From Saccharina japonica (Eukaryota; Sar; Phaeophyceae; Laminariales; Laminariaceae), in assembly GCA_008828725.1 (NCBI GenBank), contig MEHQ01003804.1, forward strand, positions 216,304 through 280,303: a stretch of DNA of 64,000 nucleotides, read 5' to 3'. Below, piece after piece: positions 58,180 through 64,000 of this stretch; the stretch's first letter is position 1, and each line of letters begins with the position of its first letter. The notes below the pieces were generated by a model. It made no database searches, was not told where the DNA came from, and was given only the letters and a program-made list of their open reading frames with translations. The translations under genes were made by a program, and so were the position numbers.

Positions 58180-58290
58180 CGTCGTGTTGACGCTTTGTCT
58201 CCCGACGGGAGGATTCCCGGTTTGTCGTTATCTGGATGGCCCTCCTAGTCAAAGGGACGACGGGACGGTGTTCGGGCATGGATATCGTTA
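58180..58290 (-). promoter_or_regulatory. Conserved 5' leader of gene 2
   Basis: It shares the blocks listed for the gene 1 leader, including the short hairpin CTCCC-GTC-GGGAG at 58199-58211, 19 nt before the ATG. The stem is unchanged and only the loop differs (GTC for TTC). Confidence 0.5.
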
Positions 58291-59192
58291 GTTAGGCAGA
58301 CCGATTATTCATGTGCACAATGAAAAAATTCCACTACATGTGCGTAGCAGGGCATAAATTAGGTGTTGCGCTGTTGCGCTGGCGCATCTTTGTGTCAAAT
58401 TATCGGTTTTGCTCAATAATCATCGCGAGGCGGGTTGAACGCAGCGCAGCACTCGTTTTTGGGCGCGCAACATTTTCCGCCGCAGATTGTTTTTGCGCGT
58501 TGATTTCTCGCCGCAGGCGATACATGTTTTTGGGGGTCTGTTTTTCTAAATAATTAGCCATAATTGAACATCTTCTTGGCCCCTTGTCCTATAAGTCGAA
58601 AACAAATGTTAGGCACTATGTTTTGCTAGTCGCCGTAAGCTCTTAATATTTTTGAGGCATTTTTTGCTATTCGCCGTAGCCAAACATCAATTAATAGGCT
58701 TTTAACTTAGTTTTGAGCCGTATATTCGCGCATAGATCGCATTTTTTTCGCCTCCGGGTGCCCTCCGGGGGTCGTGCGGGGGGCTTGTGTGGCGCAGGCG
58801 CGTTACGCTGCACGAAAAAGACGCCGAACCACTAATTACTAAAGAATGCCCTGATGTGTAGGGTTAGAGCAAGAGTTCTACTTTCGGTAGCTGTATGATA
58901 CAAAAACAGTTACCATTTGCATTTTTAATGGCGGGATGTTAAACCATTCTGCCAACAGAGAAACTGAACAACTCCGGCGGTGTTAACGTTAAATGAATAA
59001 CTTAGTGCGGCAAGATATTTCATCAGTTCGCTTCGGGACGGGGATTAATGTCCTCTGTCAATCTTCGTTCGAACGAACAACCAGTGGGACGTTGTGGAAA
59101 CGTAACATGAGACAACCAAAACAAACAATAAAACAAATCTTGTTGGACATCTCCTCCGCCCGTGCCTTTACTCCGAAGGAACGTAACTGCAG
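58291..59192. other. Upstream of gene 2, no gene supported
   Basis: Beyond the conserved leader I see no repeat family named here and no coding signal. A short word TTTTGCTA(G/T)TCGCCGTA is repeated near 58621 and 58664. Confidence 0.4.
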
Positions 59193-59530
59193 TACTCTTA
59201 TTGTTTTGTGCCATTTATCTTCGATCTTCATTTCTCTCTCTTTCCTAGCCGTAGCTAAGATCCGGGGTCGCAAAGGGGGCTATTTTTCCTCGTCCCCACT
59301 ACGGGCGATGCCTTGCATTTTGTTTCGCGAGGAGACTTCGGACCGTTCTTCCCTCGTCGACTCGCATCGAATTGGGCCCACCCACGCTACTAGGCGCTCT
59401 TAGCAGTTTGCGTTTTTCAATTGTGTTTGCAAGTAAACTCAAACGTCTGACCCGCGCGAGATTTGAGACCCAAAATTAATCCCTCGTTCGGAGTAGAACT
59501 ACCTGTAGAGGGCATAATGGAAACCATCGG
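59193..59530 (-). mobile_element. SINE-like element, copy E
   Basis: The body words CTAGCCGTAGCTAAGATCCG, GGGTCGCAAAG, CCCCACTACGGGCGATGCC, TTCTTCCCTCGTCGACTCG and CCACGCTACTAGGCGCTC agree with copies A and B. The head region ends CATCGGGGCGACC, as in copy A. Confidence 0.65.
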
Positions 59531-59724
59531 GGCGACCTAGACCTGTCGATTTGGAATGGGTATCGTGAGCCAATCCGACAAACTCCTCCGTATAGTTTCT
59601 CCTATATAGGACGATAGACCAACTACTTTGTACTACGTACGTAGCGACCGCCTGCAGCCTCCCATGATATCTGCTTCCACTTTGTCGTATAACCACCGTG
59701 GTGATATTTTCACTTTTGTTTTTT

Positions 59725-59978
59725 CAAACAAATGAAATCAATTTCTGAGAGCGCCCTCGTTGCGTGCGCATGCGGAACCCGACCCAAATTGACGACGGAA
59801 GAAAATACTGAATTATTCGGGCAATTTAAACACAAGGCACATACCGTACTAGGGAGGGGTGAGAAGATCCTGCTTGGTGACCACGGATCTGAGTTACGAC
59901 TATTAATAAGAGGGGGAGAGAAAATAAGAGAAAATAAAATATATATTAAATGGGATGGACCAAAAAAACAAATTAATA
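59725..59978 (+). mobile_element. SINE-like element, copy F (body and A-rich tail)
   Basis: Opposite in orientation to copy E and 200 bp away. TGAGAGCGCCCTCGTTGCG, AAGGCACATACCGTACTAGG, GGTGACCACGGATCTGAG and TTACGACTATTAATAAG are the family body; AAATGGGATGGACCAAAAAAAC is the tail, as in copy B. Confidence 0.65.
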
Positions 59979-60484
59979 TACAACCCTCTTGGGACTTCAT
60001 TGGGCAAACTAACGAACCGTGTTGGCGGTTACAGAGACAGGCACTGCGTCAGTAGTGGGGGATTATGCAACATGGTGTCCAATTTACAATGCAACTAATT
60101 GCATGGCACGGGCAGGATTTTATCCCACCCGGTGCTTGCTTGTTTTTACTTCCTTTTGTCTGTTGGTCTGTCTGCTATAGTTGTTTTTTTTCTGTCTTTC
60201 TTTCACTAAATACTTTCGACCGTATTGTTCAAGGGTTTTGCCCATTTTATCCAATTTCTCCCGTCTTTACTTCTTAGGTTTCGTCCTAATTTTTCAACAT
60301 GTATGAATTCGTACAGTTCCACGAGATTCGGCGAGGTAACAAATAGCTGAAATGTTTTTGCGGCTGAAATAATAGGCACGTATAAACCGTAGTGGAGACA
60401 GAGGAGAAGAGCGTACTACGGAGTGACCCCAGATCTCAGGTACGACTACGTAAAGCAGGAGAGAAAATATATCAAAGTTATGTT

Positions 60485-60990
60485 CTGTAGGGTTTGTGGA
60501 CTTAGGGTACGGGTATGGCAGGGTTTCAGAACTTGCACAAGTTCCGGACACGGGTATGAAAGTGTTGCAGAACTCAAAGAAGCTCCGGGTATTGTGACAC
60601 AGGCGTACAGAACTCACAGAAGTTCCGTGCGGGTATACAATTGTTGTACCCTTACCCCGGGTATTGTAGCACGGGCCGTACAGAACATACGGAACATCCG
60701 GGTACGGGTATAGATGTCGTACAGAACTTCCAGAAGTTCCGGGTACGGGTATGAGAGTTTTATAGAACTCACAAAAGTTCCGAGTATTGAGGCACGGGCG
60801 TACAGAACGCATAGAAGGTCATACGGGTATAAAAACGGTGTACCCGTATCCCGGGTATTGTGGCACGGGTGTACAGAACTTAAGTTCCGGGTACGGGTAT
60901 GAGTGTCGCACATAACTAACATAAGTTTTCTGTGGGTAATAATACCCGGGGAAAACCCCGGGTATGGTTCTTTACGTACCCTACACAAAC
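60485..60990 (-). repeat. Array of ACTCACAGAAGTTCCGGGTA units (partner of 35395-35845)
   Basis: The inverse complement of the units at 35395-35845, with the same GGGTATTGTGGCACGGGCGTA and CGGGTACGGGTATGAG words and the same edge TTCTGTAGGGTTTGTGGAC. The 172-codon minus-strand frame at 60294-60812 is a product of the array. Confidence 0.8.
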
Positions 60991-61779
60991 AATTTAGCAA
61001 ACATTTCATACCAGTACAGCAGTACTGTAGTAGGGGACACCGTGCAAGAGACCAAAGCTGGACAAGGCTGCATTTCTTATTTGAGAGAGGGTGCTTTCAG
61101 CACTAACACTTACATATGAAACGACTCCCGAATTTAGGATTTCCTCTAAATATCAAACTGGTTTTTTTTAACTATTAATAGCTTGCTTTCAAATGTTGTG
61201 TTCTGTGCTGTTCTAATACTAGTAAAAATACTGGTGGACTCGGTAAGAACGTCAGCTGAACGTATCAAACCACCGCAACACACGAAGCCAGCACCAGGTA
61301 ATCCACGCTCGTTCACTATATGGCTGCGAACCGTATCGTTGTCTCGGGAACCCAGGGCAAGCAGGGCAGCCGTCGGCACGACTACCTGATACTTCGTATA
61401 TAGATGCAGATTCCATCACCGCTGTCGGAATTTTCCGGGCCTGGTACAGCGCCAGAACCAAGGGTCTACCAAAAAACAAAATCCGACACCACACTTCAAT
61501 TATTTTTTGGGGGAAACCAAATATAGGGGGTCAATTTTATTTGTTAGGCACCCGCCGGCGTATAGGGGGGTACATACCACACTAAATCCTACATTCACGG
61601 AATCAGACCATCCAGAAACCGCAGCATCATACTATTTCCTATACAAACCAACTATATACTAAAACCTATATAAATCAATAGCAGGAGATGTTGGTGAATC
61701 GTCCCCGCATTCCCAAGGGTAGGAAAGTCCTTCTAGACAATACAGCACCCATCGTTTCTGTTTGAGGTTATTAACGAAA

Positions 61780-62380
61780 GAGCAGTGGCCAGAATCGGGT
61801 ATAGCCGGTGGGTTTGTGGCAAAAACAGGGTACGTTTGTATTTTAGTGACCGCGACGACCCCAGGGCGCCATCTCATTGGCCAGAGCCGGCCACCACCCC
61901 ACGCCAGCCACAAACCCATCGGGTATACCCGATTTTGGCTACCCCCAAGAGGTACCCGATTATTACACCCACCTACCCGAAAATGGCCGGACTGTTCGGC
62001 CACAACGGCCCAACAACCCACCACGCACCGGCCGACGATTACGACCAAGTTCATCGAAGTTCATGCCCCCAGCCAGCCCTGTTTTTTACCGACGGAGCCA
62101 TCTGCTTGATAGGTATTCATCCATCTGCTCGACAAGTATTCGCGCAGCCTCTCACTACCAACCAAAGTTGCTACCTCAAAATACGGCACAGTAGTGGTTG
62201 GTTCGCAGTGCTCCCTCTCCCTCCCCGGACCAAAAGCCACCTAATCACGGTACAGCGTCGGGTGGTGGCCGGCGCTGGCCAATGAAATGGCGCCCTGAGG
62301 TCGTCGCGGTCACTAAAATACAAAGGTAACCTGTTTTGGCCACAAACCCATCGGGTATACCCGATTTTGGCCACTGCTCC
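61780..62380. mobile_element. Fold-back element FB2, about 600 bp
   Basis: Arms of about 125 bp begin GAGCAGTGGCCAGAATCGGG and end with the inverse CCCGATTTTGGCCACTGCTC; both contain TTTGTATTTTAGTGACCGCG and GACGACC(C/T)CAGGGCGCCAT. It interrupts the T200 word TAAACGAAATCAGACC, and AACGAAA lies on both sides (61773-61779 and 62382-62388), a 7-8-bp target duplication. Frames inside (up to 166 codons) overlap on both strands and are not credible. Confidence 0.82.
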
Positions 62381-62554
62381 AAACGAAATCAGACCAAACA
62401 GAAAGCCTCAGCACCATACTATTTCCTACATACACCAACTCTATTCTAAAACCTATATCAACCAATAGCAGGGGATGTTGGTGAGTCGTCCCCGCATTCC
62501 CAAGGGTACGCAAGGCCTTCTCGACGAGACAACACCACCCAGCGTGTCTGCTTA

Positions 62555-63196
62555 GGCCGTCTATTATAGGATCAGAATGCAGAAACCAAAGCAGCTTTTC
62601 TCCTCTGTTGTGGTGAAACCCGCACAAGACTCCGCTTCTTTTTATCTGTCCCAAAACCTGCCCGACGCAGCAAAAAAAACGAGCTTTTCGCACACAGCAA
62701 CCACCGATGCCTCGAGTTATCGCCTCACAGAGCACGGGTTACGCTCAAACTTCGAAGGCTGTATGCTCCTCTGCTCTGAGCGTCGTCGCTGCCATGTATG
62801 AGGGCCGTCGGTGGTCTGTGTCAGGAGGTCTTGATGGGGGCGTGAAGCCTGGTCCGTTTCCGTCTAAACTTTTTGCTCATCAGCATGAAGTTTAGAGAGA
62901 AATGGACCAGCGCTCACGTTCTGTGCGAGACCTATCGCCACAGGCCACATACGGCCCTCAAAATTGGCAGCGAGGACGCTCAGAAATAAGGGGCATACAG
63001 TATTGGAAGTTTTAGCCCGACCCGTTCTTTGTGAGGCGAGAACTCGTGAATCGGTGGTTGCTGTGTGCGAAACACTCGTTTTGTTTCCCGTGTGCTGCGT
63101 GCAGAAATGACCTATCACTACCGACGGCACTGCTCGCGGGTTTCTGTACGATAAAGGGATTTTTTTTTTTTTTAATTCCGATCCCATAAGACGGCC
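62555..63196. mobile_element. Fold-back element FB3, about 640 bp
   Basis: Arms of about 300 bp begin GGCCGTCTATTATAGGATC and end GATCCCATAAGACGGCC. Inverted blocks include TTTCGCACACAGCAACCACC against its complement near 63060, and CTGAGCGTCGTCGCTGCCA against the complement of 62966-62983. Only about 40 bp separates the arms. It interrupts the T200 word TTAGGGTTATAAACG; TAG occurs on both sides. Confidence 0.8.
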
Positions 63197-64000
63197 ATAG
63201 GGTTATAAACGACATCAGACCATCCATAAACCGAAGTACTGTAATATTTCCTAATTGAACCAACTCCATACTATAACCAATATAAACCAACAACAGGGGA
63301 TGTTGGTGTATCGTCTCCGCATTCCCAAGGGTAGGCAAGGCCTTCTAGACAATACACCACCTACTAGCGGGTATGCTTGGGGTTATAAGCGAAGTCAGAC
63401 CATGCATAAACCGCACTACCATACTATTTCCTATACAAACCAGCTCAATACTAAAACCTATATAAACCAAGAGCAGAGGGTGTTGGTGAATCATCCTCGC
63501 ATTCCCATAGGTAGGCAAGGCCTTCTAGACAATACAACACCACCCAGTGCGTCTGTTTTTTAATCTTGACTGGCTGGTGTGGCGAGTGTGGCAGCGATAA
63601 CAGTAACAACACATTCCTTGTGCCGTATATTTGTAGAAACCATTGTGTTTACAGTAGTGTACACCCAAAGACAAGCAGTAGTAGACGCTAGACACGCGTA
63701 TATAGAGCAGCGTCTGCAAAGGCGCATGAGACCAACAAAAAACAGTCGAAAAAACAAAAACAAAAAATATATATTTAAAAAAATATATATATATATATAT
63801 ATTTCCCCTCCATTAGAGGGGGGGGTGTATAGGATTCCGATCCGCGCACACCCTTGCCAGAAAACATCAAAATATGTATAATACTTCGTATGTTATCAAT
63901 AACCTACATGAATATATGAACATGTACGGCATGCAGTGATGTGAACCGACAACCGAAGATCGTTTTTTTCCAAACCAAAAAGCGACTTTAATTTTTCGGT

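Larger units (their letters stand above)
61465..63855. mobile_element. Composite element T200, copy B, with two fold-back insertions
   Basis: It starts with ATCCGACACCACACTTCAATT and TAGGCACCCGCCGGCGTATAGG, like copy A. Four units of about 190-200 bp remain (starts near 61679, 62466, 63293, 63472), and it ends TGGCGAGTGTGGCAGCG, GTACACCCAAAGACAAGCAG, AGCAGCGTCTGCAAAGGCGC to GGATTCCGATCCGCGCACAC. Foreign segments at 61780-62380 and 62555-63196 interrupt units that are intact elsewhere. A (TA)n run lies at about 63779-63803. Confidence 0.75.

Noticed and set aside
60294..60812. 172-codon minus-strand open frame
   Set aside because: It is the equivalent repeat-derived frame in the inverted partner array, with no domain and no splice context.
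61785..62285. 166-codon plus-strand frame in FB2
   Set aside because: It overlaps open frames on both strands and lies inside fold-back arms; GC-rich palindromic sequence explains it.

Overview
This is nuclear DNA from a eukaryote with long, intron-rich genes and many transposable elements. The only clear genes are two paralogous copies of one secreted multidomain protein: signal peptide, acidic pro-region, M12B/reprolysin-like metallopeptidase domain, Pro/Thr-rich linker and three WSC carbohydrate-binding domains. Every intron I resolved is GT-AG. WSC domains joined to reprolysin-like domains, high intron density and heavy repeat load would suit a stramenopile such as a brown alga or relative, but that placement is inference. 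I saw no rRNA, CRISPR, prokaryotic operon or functional tRNA.

Layout. Positions 1-6520 are repeats: a degenerate tandem array, a SINE-like element and a 782-bp terminal-inverted-repeat (TIR) element. Gene 1 lies on the + strand at 6658-26075 in 17 exons (2,484 nt, 827 residues); its first intron is 6.6 kb and full of mobile elements. Positions 26076-40268 are intergenic and repeat-rich: a CACACCCC-rich TIR element, a 200-bp-unit array with a truncated fold-back element inserted, nested MITEs, degenerate ATCCCG and ACTCGGAGTA arrays and a 623-bp TIR element. Gene 2 lies on the - strand at 40269-58179, also in 17 exons (2,454 nt, 817 residues). Positions 58290-64000 are repeats again: two SINE copies, an inverted partner of the 35-kb array, and a second 200-bp-unit array carrying two large fold-back insertions.

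The two genes converge tail to tail and match exon for exon: the same 17 exons, the same intron phases, and identical lengths for 12 of 17 exons. Both read through without a frame break. Both have lost the same zinc-site residues. The reprolysin pattern HExxHxxGxxH reads NAYGHNLGCFP in gene 1 and NAYGHNLGCFR in gene 2, while the Met-turn and the surrounding fold are kept. They therefore look like an inherited pair of secreted pseudo-metallopeptidases presented on a glycan-binding WSC stalk. The loss of catalysis is read from sequence; a cell-wall or extracellular-matrix binding or sensing role is inference.

Almost everything else is mobile DNA. I separate a tRNA-headed SINE-like family (seven copies), several MITE/TIR families, and fold-back elements with arms up to about 300 bp. 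Several are nested, with the empty target site visible in a sister copy.
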